Shown piece after piece: positions 12,401-20,067 of a stretch of DNA of 36,058 nt. The position numbers and the translations under genes were made by a program. This stretch comes from Saccoglossus kowalevskii (lineage: Eukaryota > Hemichordata > Enteropneusta > Harrimaniidae), in contig NW_003107100.1 of the NCBI RefSeq assembly GCF_000003605.2, forward strand, positions 255,276 to 291,333, given 5' to 3'. The stretch's first letter is position 1, and the number at the start of each line of letters is the position of its first letter. The notes beneath the pieces are model-generated. The model had not been told where the DNA came from. It saw only the letters and a list, made by a program, of their open reading frames with translations, and did not search any database.

Positions 12401-13990
12401 TGCACACGTTCTGCTTTCTCTTCATTCACGATGAATCCAATATTGCAATAATCCTTACCTTGGTGAGTGGTTTGAAGCACTTAGCTTTGGTTTCAAAACG
12501 TAGCATTTCGCTGACTGTGAATCCATAACGGGAGCTAGCACTTTTGAGACATCACGTCGTAAACTTGCTACTTTCTTTCCATCCTTCATCACAGCTATGG
12601 CATTACGGTCATGTGGATTATTTTTCTGTCGCTGAAGAAAAAACATTTTGCTGACCTCAAGTCCATTACGATAACCATAATGAGGCATGCCGACGATAGG
12701 AACATGTTGCATCATCGTTATTTTTGTAATTTTGTCATGTGTGTGGGTGCGTGAATAAACCATGTTAATGAGGTCCACCAGAGTTTATTTTCAGTCTGTT
12801 TTTTTATGTATCGCCGTTTGGATATGTTTATGTATTTACAATAGTTTGTAAACATTTCACATCAGTAATAAAAGGTTTATTTGTTTCATAACCCTGTCTG
12901 CTATTCTTCAGTAATTACGATGCGATGTATCAATACATGCGTGAACAAAATTATGTTAATGAGGTCATCGCCATCTTGGATTACAAGCGGTAGTTTTTCC
13001 CGGCCGTTTCGACTTGCACTGATCACGATTACTAAAAAAGTATCCGTGCATTGATTACAATACTTACCATACTTTGTAGCCAATTTCAGTGAGTAATACA
13101 ACTTCATTCGCTGACATACTAGTAAAACAGGTTTTATTCTTGAAATTCGACCCTGTGTCTTAGTGTTCCCACAGTTCTTGACTGAGTGCTCACGTTTATT
13201 GAAACCTCGCATAAATCAAGAAACAAGTATGTGTACAAAGTGTACGAAAGCATTCCTTTATTTGACCTTATCATACGATCACAAAAACAACTTTTTAAAA
13301 TCTTTTTTGGGGTGGTCCTCGGGTAAGCGCTCACCCCCAATTTTTCCCGATTTTGTATGTTCAGGGGTATTACGGTAGTAACCGTTGACCTTCCATTGCA
13401 TCATGGGTAAAAACAAAATAGCAGCCTAAAAGTAAACAAGCTTATTCGATTATCAAAAATGCTGAATGGGAGTCATGTAGGCAATATATCTGAAAATTAA
13501 CAAAACTATATAAATTCCTTTATTTTCTGCTTTAAGCTGGGCAACTATGAAAACAGCATGTCCGTCATCACTGACAATAAATAAATAGCATAACATGCAA
13601 ATGACCAATATCATGCATTTAGATGGGGGAGGAGGTTTGTCATAACAATTTTATTCATCTAGTTTGAGCTGATTTTTTTTAAAGATGAAGTTGCATTAAA
13701 AAAAGAATTGTTGATTTTTTCTATCAAATACTTGTGTTCATTTTTTATTTTTTTAACAATTAAAGTTTTATTTTGTTATTTTCTGTGTATGATTTCTCTA
13801 ATCTTGTATTTATGGGTTTTTTTTCAGAACAAGAAATGGGAATGTATTTTTCTTTGCTGCTCCGATGAAAGTACAAACCCTTCAACACTTGTGCCGGATC
13901 GTCATCAGGAAAATGATCCATGACACGAATAAAATTGAAAAACTGTTCATACCCAAAAGTCTGAGATGTTACCTGAGATATAAAGAATGA
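3256..13990 (+). CDS. WSB1: WD repeat and SOCS box protein (WSB1/WSB2 type), 5' partial
   Basis: Coding exons are 3256-3427, 6128-6372, 9465-9697, 10443-10627, 11505-11618, 11771-11881 and 13828-13990. All have AG/GT borders and compatible phases, giving 407 residues to a TGA stop; human WSB1 has about 421. Seven WD40-like blades can be read, with motifs such as FAPDGSLMLVSASRDKTLKV, VWDLNDDG, FSPDGALLATAS and IFAGGANDTWV, all close to human WSB1. WDPYTGE and the N-terminal APLIADLK look more like WSB2, so this may be a pre-duplication WSB. The C-terminal SOCS box has a BC box, TLQHLCRIVI, which binds Elongin B/C. The Cullin-box position reads LFIP where vertebrate WSBs have LPIP. Family role (known): substrate receptor of an Elongin-Cullin ubiquitin ligase. 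The first exon here starts one base into a codon, so the initiator exon lies upstream and was not found in bases 1-3255. Confidence 0.95.
4514..4727. mobile_element. MITE with TACTGTAAAA-CATG ends
   Basis: The left end TACTGTAAAAGCATGTC pairs with the right end ACATGTTTTACAGTA, and the element is 214 bases long. The interior repeats TTCGCTAA words in both orientations, so the transcript could fold back on itself. The terminal TA suggests a mariner-type target. It has no coding capacity. Confidence 0.7.
5648..5970. repeat. Inverted-repeat element with AGGGCTC/T ends
   Basis: The left end CAGGGCTCAAAATCAACAG is matched, imperfectly and in reverse complement, by the sequence ending at 5970 (CTGTAAATTTCATAGCCCT). 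Several GGGCTACC/CTACCAGCTC words recur inside. This is probably a decayed non-autonomous DNA element; the family is not recognised. Confidence 0.4.
6128..6372 (+). CDS. WSB1: WSB exon with second WD blade
   Basis: The acceptor is attgcag and the donor is gtaaga at 6373. The exon joins the previous one in phase 2 and leaves in phase 1. It encodes IDCGEIVWAMAFGSSVPE and LVLATGLHSGRIKTWDIHKG, matching human WSB1 IDCGDIVWSLAFGSSVPE and LLLATGLNNGRIKIWDVYTG. Confidence 0.93.
6455..6607. mobile_element. Degenerate MITE, family B
   Basis: It contains ATTCACTGTGTTTTAATTTC near its left side and AAAACCCAGTGAATAATTAA followed by TTTACAGTA at its right end. These match, in the same order, the ends of the 7215-7425 element. 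The left end has lost its TACTGTA. Confidence 0.5.
7083..7098 (+). repeat. Homopolymer run of 16 G
   Basis: Sixteen consecutive G residues inside a WSB intron. The length is likely polymorphic or uncertain in the assembly. Confidence 0.95.
7215..7425. mobile_element. MITE, family B, best copy
   Basis: The left end TACTGTAAAAGGATTAATTA continues into TTCACTGAGTTTTAAT. The right end is its approximate reverse complement (TTTAAACCCAGTGAAAATTA then TTTCCCAGTA). The length is 211 bases. The interior carries TTTCGCTGA and CAGCGAAATTTAAACC words in both orientations. There is no ORF. The TA ends suggest a Tc1/mariner-type MITE. Confidence 0.65.
7523..7627 (+). repeat. Degenerate tandem repeat, about four units
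   Basis: The word GTGTCATTTGAGCTGTCCC and its variants (ATGTCACTTTGTGAGGTCCC, GTGTCATTCGAGCTGC) recur about every 23-30 bases. The units diverge from one another, so this is an old tandem array and not a fresh microsatellite. Confidence 0.65.
9465..9697 (+). CDS. WSB1: WSB exon with third and fourth WD blades
   Basis: The acceptor is tttacag and the donor is gtaagg at 9698. It enters in phase 1 and leaves in phase 0. It encodes the DHKEVIRDLAFAPDGS blade and the start of the GHPKWVFGCCFSPD blade. This is the best conserved exon of the gene, nearly identical to human WSB1 around SASRDKTL.WDL.DDGNM. Confidence 0.95.
9698..10442 (+). other. WSB intron, nothing recognised
   Basis: This 745-base intron has no repeat with clear ends and no conserved ORF. 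Confidence 0.85.
10443..10627 (+). CDS. WSB1: WSB exon with fifth WD blade
   Basis: The acceptor is tttgtag and the donor is gtaagt at 10628. It enters in phase 0 and leaves in phase 2. It encodes the end of blade four (IILWKVLN) and blade five, LDGHYNDVVACRFSPDGALL then ATASWDTRVIVWDPYTGE. The human counterpart is LEGHHHDVVACDFSPDGALL. Confidence 0.95.
10877..11056. mobile_element. MITE, family A, copy 2
   Basis: It begins TACTGTAAAATCTGTATTAG and ends CCAGATTTTACGGTA, with a length of 180 bases. Compared with the copy at 1825-2008 the interior runs in the opposite direction. Shared words include TAGTACAATGCAACAG and CACATATGAGAAA, which appear there as reverse complements. Confidence 0.75.
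11157..11320. mobile_element. Decayed family A MITE relative
   Basis: It holds CTTCTAGTAAAA, TTTTTTAGTCGCAATTTTTC and ATAGCTTCTAATATTGG in the same order as the neighbouring copy at 10877-11056. The terminal TACTGTA motifs are lost, so the ends are approximate. Confidence 0.45.
11505..11618 (+). CDS. WSB1: WSB exon with sixth WD blade
   Basis: The acceptor is gttgcag and the donor is gtaagt at 11619. It enters and leaves in phase 2. It encodes HVFPPPSPIFAGGANDTWV and VSFSPDGSHVASIADDK. The PPPxPIFAGGAND stretch is a WSB1 signature that WSB2 lacks. Confidence 0.94.
11771..11881 (+). CDS. WSB1: WSB exon, end of sixth and start of seventh blade
   Basis: The acceptor is ttttgtag and the donor is gtaagt at 11882. 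It encodes YVRFWSLFDTQIPEQIA then NGLCCAYSPGGGVLATG, matching WSB NGLCCAFSTDGSVLAAG. The preceding intron is only 152 bases, among the shortest in the gene. Confidence 0.93.
12455..12778 (-). pseudogene. HIRAN-like domain exon or fragment
   Basis: The minus strand reads HVPIVGMPHYGYRNGLEV, then KNNPHDRNAIAVMKDGKKVA, SLRRDVSKVLAPVMD and YVLKPK. The order GxxHY...V...NNPxDxNAIAVxxxxxxxVxxLxRxxxxxLAPxMD is the classical HIRAN pattern. HIRAN is a small DNA-end-binding domain found in HLTF/Rad5 helicases and in many invertebrate repeat-associated proteins. The ORF ends at CCAAG followed by gtaagg, a good splice donor on the minus strand, so this could be one exon of a spliced gene. No in-frame ATG sits at a good context before it and no helicase follows. 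It lies inside a WSB intron and inside TIRs, so a fragment carried by a transposon is the likeliest reading. Confidence 0.55.
12749..12966. repeat. Short direct repeat within the HIRAN block
   Basis: GCGTGAATAAACCATGTTAA at 12749 recurs as GCGTGAACAAAATTATGTTA at 12939, each followed by ATGAGGTC. The copies are 190 bases apart, pointing to an internal duplication in the element. Confidence 0.55.
13828..13990 (+). CDS. WSB1: WSB last coding exon with SOCS box and stop
   Basis: The acceptor is ttttttttcag before 13828 and the stop TGA is at 13988-13990. It encodes the last blade strand TRNGNVFFFAAPMK, then the SOCS box TLQHLCRIVIRKMI and LFIPKSLRCYLRYKE. WSB1 has YFWATP and WSB2 FWTAP at the blade strand; here the tryptophan is phenylalanine. 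The end of the human protein (LPIPSKLLEFLSYRI) aligns without gaps, so the stop is in the normal place. Confidence 0.93.
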
Positions 13991-14371
13991 ACGGTGGATC
14001 AAACCATTCTGAACTATAGGGAGGACTGCTTGGACTCACAGTGATGTGCAGTCATATTTTACTAAACATGCATAAGTGACTTGACTCTCGCAGGATTCAC
14101 TGCGATTTACATTTTTTAGTAATATTTTAAGTTTACAGCATTTAACAAGAAGACATGGAAACAAATTTCCATGCAATGTACGTTTTTTTTATATATGGGT
14201 TGGCATTTAATGCAATTTGTAAAATGAATTTAGGGGGGAGTGATTTTATTTACTGAAATTCTAGTTAGACATTGCATTGCAGATCGAGCAGTAGTTCAAA
14301 TGTTTGTCACCAGTATTCTTTGTTTGCTAGATGGTCTTTATTTTATGCCTTCAGTTGACAGTGTGACTGTC

Positions 14372-14431
14372 AAAGGTCACACATCCTGGTACATCATGAG
14401 GGTATAGAAAGTGCCAGGATGTGTGACCTTT
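14372..14431. repeat. Perfect 18-bp inverted repeat with 24-base loop
   Basis: AAAGGTCACACATCCTGG at 14372-14389 is exactly reverse-complemented at 14414-14431. It sits 382 bases after the WSB stop, so it would form a stable stem in the 3' UTR if transcribed. Each arm contains AGGTCA, a nuclear receptor half-site. Its role is unknown. Confidence 0.9.
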
Positions 14432-14460
14432 AGGAGGGAGTCATATGATGTCATGTGCAG

Positions 14461-14576
14461 GAATTGTGGGAAATATGTTTTAAGATGTCAAATTACTGTG
14501 ATTATTAACGTGTCCTAATTATTCCGGTTATTTTCCGACAAGCATGATCTTTCTATTTGGATATTTCCCACAATTC
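14461..14576. repeat. Perfect 16-bp inverted repeat, possible small MITE
   Basis: GAATTGTGGGAAATAT at 14461-14476 is exactly reverse-complemented at 14561-14576. The outer bases (TGCA on both sides) also nearly match. The 116-base span with such ends resembles a tiny TIR element. Confidence 0.7.
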
Positions 14577-14849
14577 ATTGCATATGTACACTATCAAATA
14601 TATCGTATATTGGTTTTCAGAATACACGTATCATCTCAGAGTGCAACCTTTGACTTTTGACCAATTTCAACTGGTGCCACTTTTCACAGATCTATAGCTA
14701 GTAGGAAATCATGTCCATTGGACAATTATGAACTACAACTATAGAAAAAATATAACACCAAAATTTAAGTGAAAAAAGGTGATGTCTAAAGAAATTCAGA
14801 CAGTTTGTCCAGATTTGTGTTTCCTGATAAGTAAATATCGATTGTTAAA

Positions 14850-14855
14850 AATAAA
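14850..14855 (+). terminator. Candidate polyadenylation signal for WSB
   Basis: AATAAA about 860 bases downstream of the WSB stop is the first canonical hexamer I noticed after it. Another lies at 15320-15325. The choice between them cannot be made from sequence. Confidence 0.3.
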
Positions 14856-16309
14856 CAGAAGATAAAATAGACCACAAATTCCAAAGTACATTTGTACTTA
14901 CCGTATTACTAAACAAACATTTAATTCTGGAACAACTTTGTGTGATCTACACTCACTGAATTGTGATTAATAATGCATGAACTGCACATGATTTCAGTAT
15001 CCATATCTTTTAATTTTTTCTCAGATGGAATTTCTTAGGGTTAGCAAGATAACAATACATCATGAATATTTCAAGTTTTAAATAGTCATACACTTCTAGG
15101 GTCAGAGTAAACGAGTACTTGCCAGGGGGATTTTTTTTTTTATTATCTTCATTACGTGTATTGGCCGCAGACTTGTGGACGTGTAAATATATGGTGAGAA
15201 GTGCTTGCAAGGAAAACATATTGAAAGTTTCCCGCTAAGGTTTTTTTTTGTACAGAAAGAAGATGGAGAAAAAGAGCGGATGTTGCTGTTCAGTGGATCT
15301 TTTCAGCAACTTACATATAAATAAATGCTATTTATTAAAATCAAAATATGCTGTTATTGTAGTTTTTTTTGTTTTATTGATGTTTATCAGTAGGTGTGCA
15401 GGTCACAGTGATACAATCCACCACAGTAGTCACGAGATTCAAATTTAGTATATGCAATGTTTTTTTTACAGGCATTGTATACATAGCACACTGATGCAGC
15501 ATGGGGACTGTGGGCCTTCAATCATTGTCACTGTGGCAACAGTCAAGTGCAAGGCATGCTGGGAACAAGTCATGCTAAGAGCATAAACAGACCTACATTT
15601 TCCTGTACATCATAAACACATGGAACTGACATAACCCACTAATTACTTTGCATCTATTCCTGTAATTTAGTCCTTCATGCAAATCAGCAAAATGCACTTC
15701 TTTATGTCTCAGCAAAGAAAAAAAGTAAACTTTATTTTAAGATACATCGGCTATCAGTATTCACTATTTGTGTTGTTGCTTTACTATCATCCTTGTCAGT
15801 ACAAGCATGGTCAGGTGACCCACATATCACCAAGATTTTGCCAGAGTTCATGTGAGATGCACGTTTCTGTCACTGGGTTACTCTATTATTAGGGAGGGGT
15901 CTGTGGAGTGCCATATTTTTCCTTGCCAAAATTATGGTGCAACATTTTGAATTTCATTATTTGTTGACCAAAGTTTCCTATTTTTGCGATAAACATTGTA
16001 AAAAATGATGCAAGTTGTTTTCATGGCAGGTGACAAAAGTTGGGTGGATTGTAATTTTATGCACAATTTGTTGATTACCAATCACAAACTGGTTGTGTAG
16101 GGAGGAGAAATTAACTGACTGTTATTCCAGTTTGATAGAAAACTTTTATTTGGAAAAAAGAAATGCATGTCAACATTCATACATAGTGATATAAAGTTAT
16201 TCTAACTCCCTGTACTTAGAGTTATTGAAAATGCTGATAGAATATAATATTAATATTATTTATACATGGAGATAATACCAGTACATCTCTATCTTGTCCT
16301 GTATGGTGT

Positions 16310-16319
16310 CCCCCCCCCC
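16310..16319 (+). repeat. Run of 10 C
   Basis: Homopolymer C run followed by an A-rich stretch in intergenic DNA. Confidence 0.85.
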
Positions 16320-17032
16320 GCAAAAAAAAGCACGCAATCTTCTATACTGTACACTTTTATGTATGGCTATAAAAAGTACTGTATATTAGTGTATGGTCTC
16401 GCTAACTCATTGGAAAAACAAAGATCTCAAAATCTTGTGTTCACATTGACGTTTTTTTGGTGTATGGCGTCAAAGGATGACGCGCACAATGGCGCCGACT
16501 AATTTGAGGCTCCCAGTCCACTTACAACCCTATTGCGAATAGTTGCCGAGTGACAGCGTTTAAGCCCGGTTTAAAACGTGCGATCTCTGAAACTATTAAC
16601 GCGTTGACTCGATTTTACCAAAAAAACTACAATAAGATTTGTTTACGACAATACATGAAGGTTTGCCTCTTCAGCCCAACTCCCTGGAATTATGTGTTTA
16701 CGAAGCGAAGTAACGTACATTCATACTAAGTGTGGATAAAATGACTGAATTCAAACCACACCATCTACTATAATTACAGAGTATCGCTATCAAGGGATAA
16801 ACCTGTAGAAAATGCAGGAAAGCAACATTGTTAAATAATTTTATTTGCCTCATTATAAATTCATAAGTACAACTTGCGTCTCTTCGAAGGCTGTAACTGA
16901 CGTATAAATCTTTGACAAAATTTTCAATATTATGAAGATTTAAATAAATACTTTTCAGTCTCCTTTGAAATTTTGGAAGCAATGATCCAGTAAAAAAAAA
17001 ACGTTCGGCTATAGCTGATTGTTTATTTTCAC

Positions 17033-17154
17033 CTGTGGCAGACATCGCTTAGAAAATAGTTCAACGTTCCCAACCAGTGTTTTATTATTATCTGAGCATA
17101 AACAGATGTGGACAGTATGTTAGTACCCACGATTGTTAGTTCATCTAGCTCCAT
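17033..17154 (-). other. Weak candidate first exon on the minus strand
   Basis: On the minus strand, ACCATGG at 17154 opens a 40-codon frame, MELDELTIVGTN...FLSDVCH. It runs into CACAG followed by gtgaaa, an acceptable donor. The start context is good. No matching downstream exon was found on that strand and the peptide is not recognised. It could well be chance. Confidence 0.15.
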
Positions 17155-17922
17155 GGTCTACCCAAGCACAGTTCCTGTGACCTAAAGTAACCACGGGTCA
17201 AATGCTCGTCACGTGACACAACTTCCAATCGGAAGTCGTGTCATTTATTACATGGACTTTTAAGCTTGCGTACTATATACTAGAACGTTCCCGTATTATA
17301 TTAGATAGGGCAACTCCCCGGTCACGTCATGGCAACGTTTTTAATAAAATTATTAGGCTATACTAGTATTTCCACCTCTGCGTCATGAAGATAGTGAGCA
17401 AATCCAACAAGACTTAACTGTAGACTATAATTCTATGATCTCACGTGACACTTTTTAAATCTACAAATAATTAATTATTAGTGAGGCTGTTTTCGGAATG
17501 CAATCTTAGCTGTCAATGTCAACCTGCCTTGGTGACACGATTATTTTCGTTGGGTAAGATTTGGCTTTTTAGAAACAGCTGACAAATTATATTCTCACTA
17601 AAATTTACGGCAATCTGACCCTCCCGAATCATGATACGACGGTGAACTCTTTTTAATAGCATGGACTGACGGCACTGACAATGAACATATTTACACAGTC
17701 TTAACATAATGGAAATAAACACTCTTGGGTTGTGTCCATTAGTATTGTCTTTCAAAATTGAATTGAGAAAACCATAACAGCAAATAATGATTAAATCCAT
17801 TTGTTTCACTAATTAAATTTTCCAGCCATATTCATTGGACTAGAATGGTTTTAAACTAAAAGAAATCTACACAATGAATGATTACACAAAACTCAAAATA
17901 CTAGTAGATAGTATTTCTGATC

Positions 17923-18366
17923 TTAAAGAGCGGTAATCGTCGCGCTACGCATGCGCGAGATATGGGTTTCAAACTAGTCTCATACCAGTATATGAGCAAA
18001 GATGGCGACTTTTACTGTTCTGGAGTATAAACTGAAGCGTTACCAAGCTTTAAAGGGCGGCAGTCGTCACGCCGCGTTCTGTTCGATATGGGACTCATAG
18101 CGACGTACACAACGCGTGTAAAATGCATTGTTTATTTACATGAAATTCGAACACGGGCTGCGCGACGACCACCGCGCTTTAACTATGTAATTTATTCGGT
18201 GTTTGGAAGGCATCGAAGTGTCACGGGTGGTATTTAGCTAATGTAGCGCCAAGGTCCATACTCGTACTTGTGATTTCCATTATAAGAGCGCATTGGATTG
18301 TGGGAAAATCAATGTTTATCAACACAAATGCCACACATGCGTAGCACGATTACCACCGCCATTTAA
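17923..18366. mobile_element. TTAA-flanked MITE, 444 bases, host of a nested insertion
   Basis: The left end TTAAAGAGCGGTAATCGTCG, followed by CGCTACGCATGCG, pairs with the right end, whose reverse complement begins TTAAATGGCGGTGGTAATCG and continues TGCTACGCATG. TTAA at both borders fits the piggyBac-type target. There is no ORF. A related 133-base element sits inside at 18050-18182. A partial second copy of the long form is at 27220-27440; both contain CATTGGATTGTGGGAAAATC. Confidence 0.75.
18050..18182. mobile_element. Short TTAA MITE nested inside the 17923-18366 element
   Basis: The left end TTAAAGGGCGGCAGTCGTCA and the right end, which in reverse complement reads TTAAAGCGCGGTGGTCGTCG, form TIRs of about 20 bases. 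TTAA is present on both sides. A close copy with the same ACAAC/TCGTGTAAA and ATGAAATTCGAA words lies at 34516-34645. Confidence 0.75.
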
Positions 18367-18456
18367 CCTCAGACAACCAATATTGCTTTAACATTTCTTG
18401 TTTCTTTCATAGTTTGTTTATTATACCGATTAAATTTTATGTCGGAGGTGACCAGA

Positions 18457-18685
18457 CTAAAGGGCGCCGAGTCGCGGTATAACTAACATTTGACGTTAGA
18501 CCGGCTCCAGTTAGTAAGACCATGGAGGTAATAAGAATACTAGTTATGCGGCCTATTTGGATGTGGAACTTCACCCCACGACCCCGTGCTAAAAACGCAA
18601 AGGCTCATGGGTATATATTTGTTTGTGAACAATGACACGCTATGTCCATCTGACGCATGCGCAAGTGCCGACTCCCCGGCTTTAA
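18457..18685. mobile_element. TTAA-type MITE, diverged left end
   Basis: The right part shares ACGCAAAGGCTCATGGGTA, TTGTTTGTGAACAATG and GCATGCGCAAGTG with the 33219-33382 element, and it ends in CGGCTTTAA. The left end CTAAAGGGCGCCGAGTCGC is a plausible but diverged match to the family terminus, so the start is approximate. Confidence 0.5.
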
Positions 18686-19793
18686 AATTATTTATTCGAC
18701 GGGCCAACAATGGAAAAACGTGCATCAAGTATCTCGCCTCTGAACTCTCGCAACTGAAACACAATGCTGGACTTTTATGTATAAACTCCAAAAAAAAATG
18801 TTTTAAGACCACAGTCCATCAACAGTCCCTAAAAGACTTTTCATTATAACTTGAGAGGCTGATTTGATTTGTCTTTAAAACTACATTCGCGCTCATGCGA
18901 AGGTGACATAAAACTGCTTTTAGGGATGTATGCAGCTGCCCCTTGAAGGGAACATTGTTCCGTTGTATATTGTTGTTATTGTAACTTGAATATATTGTTT
19001 ATTGACAACACACATTGCGGACAAGCCGTTATGACAATAAGTATACAAACCCATTATCAAAAGTAATTGTTACCACTGTGATTACAGACTCCATCTGTCA
19101 GCTCTGAACGAGATGTCATAACAGTTGTTGTGATTGGTTCTTTTCACAACGCATCATTCGTCAGCCCCCAATCACGTACACCGATTCGCGTGTTTGACAA
19201 CACTCGTTTAGTTTAGGATTTAAAACATGTGTCGGTGAGATATGATTGTTTAGTGTGGTTTACTTTTTTAAGCACTGTTTCACCTGTATAAGAACCGGTT
19301 CACTGCCATCACTTTCAATCCCACTGTGGTCGCTGACCCATTCACGGTGACCTACACGGCACCACAATAACAGAGTAATAGATTTCCCGTCATAAATGAT
19401 AAACACGTACTTCAAGTTGAGCGCAACTTGGCGGCTGACTCACTCACATCCTGTCCAGCTTTTCAGAGTATCGTACCAGCCAACGAATTTCTGAATACTG
19501 CCGTTGTCAGGACTTGACCAGAAATCGTAAACAAATTAGAACAAAAACACGGATATTACGTTATCTGTCAGTCCACAAACAAATCTCTCCTCTATTTCTG
19601 TTTCACTGCGAGGATTTCTACCAACGTGAACCGTAGACACTGAGACACTCCACGATCATAGTATTCTCGGTGTGTAAATGGTGGCGCTGTTTCCTCACAA
19701 GCTGATTGATTATTAAGTGGGTAGCCTGTATACATTACTGCCCTGCTGCGTCTGTTCATTCGTTCACAATCTTATTGTTCCGGCGATTTCGAT

Positions 19794-20067
19794 ATGAACT
19801 CCTGGTCATCGTACAGCAGCGGCCGACTGGGTCGGAATAGCTCGGGATCGCCAAAATTCGCAGGATATACACGCAACGGTAAGTGTTAGTTAACCTGTGG
19901 GGACATTTCTCACGACTTTCTGAGTAGATATCTTATTTGTCTTGCCATACGCTCTGACAGCGACTGTTTTTATAATCGGAACCGTCCTCTCTTTCTTTTC
20001 CTTTGTTGTCGGGGATGCCGAATTTCACGCTTTAAAATCAGGATATGACAGGACTACAGAAAAAGAG
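19794..20067 (+). CDS. First two exons of an unrecognised single-pass membrane protein (partial)
   Basis: Exon 1, 19794-19878, opens at an ATG with G at -3. It encodes MNSWSSYSSGRLGRNSSGSP then KFAGYTRN and ends in phase 1 at gtaagt. After an 82-base intron, exon 2 (19961-20067, acceptor ctgacag) joins in frame. It encodes ATVFIIGTVLSFFSFVVG, a hydrophobic segment at residues 29-46, then DAEFHALKSGYDRTTEKE. It ends in phase 0 at an excellent donor, gaggtaagt. Reading through the first intron meets a stop at once, so splicing is needed. The pattern suggests a short basic Ser/Gly-rich cytosolic head, one membrane anchor and a luminal or outer continuation. I do not recognise the family and found no third exon before the septin gene. 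An alternative 5' end of the septin gene cannot be excluded. Confidence 0.5.

Larger units (their letters stand above)
12098..13377. mobile_element. TIR-bounded block in WSB intron, carrying a HIRAN-like exon
   Basis: The left end is TACCGTATTACCCC. The right end, GGGGTATTACGGTA, is its reverse complement with one mismatch. If the outer TA is the duplicated target, the inverted repeat is CCGTATTACCCC. Just inside both ends is a direct motif, TCCTCGGTTAAACGCCCA (from 12178) and TCCTCGGGTAAGCGCTCA (from 13316). The block is 1,280 bases and contains a minus-strand HIRAN-like ORF. No transposase was seen, so it is best read as a non-autonomous DNA element or two merged ones. Confidence 0.6.
11882..13827 (+). 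other. WSB last intron
   Basis: This 1.9-kb intron is dominated by the TIR-bounded block at 12098-13377. The remainder is AT-rich without recognisable features. Confidence 0.85.
13991..19793. other. WSB 3' UTR and intergenic region, no confirmed gene
   Basis: The first part, with the inverted repeats at 14372-14431 and 14461-14576, is probably transcribed as the WSB 3' UTR. From about 16,450 onward the base composition becomes richer in CpG. TTAA-type MITEs occupy 17923-18366 and about 18457-18685. A weak minus-strand exon candidate lies at 17033-17154. No conserved protein was seen. Confidence 0.7.

Noticed and set aside
12901-13212. Second minus-strand ORF in the HIRAN block
   Set aside because: Apart from a short duplicated segment it shows no domain. 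It is probably non-coding sequence of the element.
16698-17045. 115-codon minus-strand ORF starting MSATGENKQ
   Set aside because: No recognisable domain, an AT-driven composition and a possible splice donor right after the fourth codon. Length alone is not convincing in this AT-rich window.
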